Part shown: positions 23,490 through 23,580 of the stretch, one piece after another
Layout: every line of letters starts with the position of its first letter
How positions within the stretch are numbered: position 1 is the stretch's first letter
Program-made: the position numbers and the translations under genes
Assembly: GCA_035711845.1 (NCBI GenBank)
Contig: DASTBU010000183.1
Span: forward strand, 1 to 23,580
DNA length: 23,580 nucleotides
Direction: 5' to 3'
Source: DASTBU01 sp035711845
GTDB lineage: Bacteria; Acidobacteriota; Vicinamibacteria; Vicinamibacterales; 2-12-FULL-66-21
The notes under the pieces: model-generated
Told to the model about the DNA's origin: nothing
Seen by the model: the letters and a program-made list of their open reading frames with translations, nothing else
Databases searched by the model: none

Positions 23490-23580
23490 GATCGCAAGGC
23501 GCGAGGAGGGAGCATGCCGGGCGCATGTGACCGACGAGCAACGCAGCGAGGCGGGATGCATCGGCGGCCGAGACGTCATC

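Larger units (their letters stand above)
23170..23580. other. Repeat-rich noncoding end of the window
   Basis: I find no gene in these 411 bases. They hold several hairpins, imperfect GC-rich repeats such as GCTCCGGCGAGACCTCGCC and GCTCCGGCGAGGCTCGCCG, recurrent motif site C, and a 12-base inverted repeat. The look is that of a dispersed intergenic repeat or remnant of a mobile element. Confidence 0.5.

Overview
The window is GC-rich and looks like soil Acidobacteriota, most likely the Vicinamibacteria side of the phylum. This is inferred from gene families, not from a marker gene. The evidence is two PadR plus duplicated-permease (ADOP/MacB-FtsX type) modules, two eukaryote-like Ser/Thr kinases with different sensor domains, an ECF-like sigma factor of the TIGR02999 type, and GC-rich dispersed repeats between genes. 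There is no rRNA, intact tRNA, CRISPR array or intact transposase.

Left part (1-8.2 kb), signalling. A secreted class-C-beta-lactamase-like serine hydrolase (+) is followed by a YCII/DGPF protein, a membrane Ser/Thr kinase with a beta-propeller, and the ECF sigma factor, all three on the minus strand. A soluble Ser/Thr kinase with TPRs is divergent from the sigma gene. The sigma factor is thus flanked by two kinases. It carries Q-A-T-S where ordinary ECF factors have the acidic DAED motif, so a phosphorylation-gated sigma factor is a testable idea.

Middle (8.2-14 kb). A ParE-type toxin relic is broken by compensating -1/+1 shifts. It is followed by a CMP/dCMP-type deaminase, a zinc-dependent dehydrogenase of the glucose-dehydrogenase type, and the first PadR-permease operon, whose promoter predicts a leaderless mRNA.

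Right part (14-23.6 kb). An orphan DNA methyltransferase (-) comes first. A group that could handle electrophile, oxidative or aldehyde stress follows: aldo/keto reductase plus NADP-binding reductase in one operon, OsmC (-) divergent from a GlxA-type AraC regulator (+), and a VOC/PhnB protein (-). The second PadR-permease operon and a repeat-rich noncoding end close the window. An AT-rich motif of the form TGTA..CAAAATT recurs in three noncoding stretches next to the two permease modules.

I found no clearly new multi-gene system. The most promising leads are the sigma factor flanked by kinases, the recurrent motif around the PadR-permease modules, the toxin relic, and the predicted leaderless or nearly leaderless promoters.
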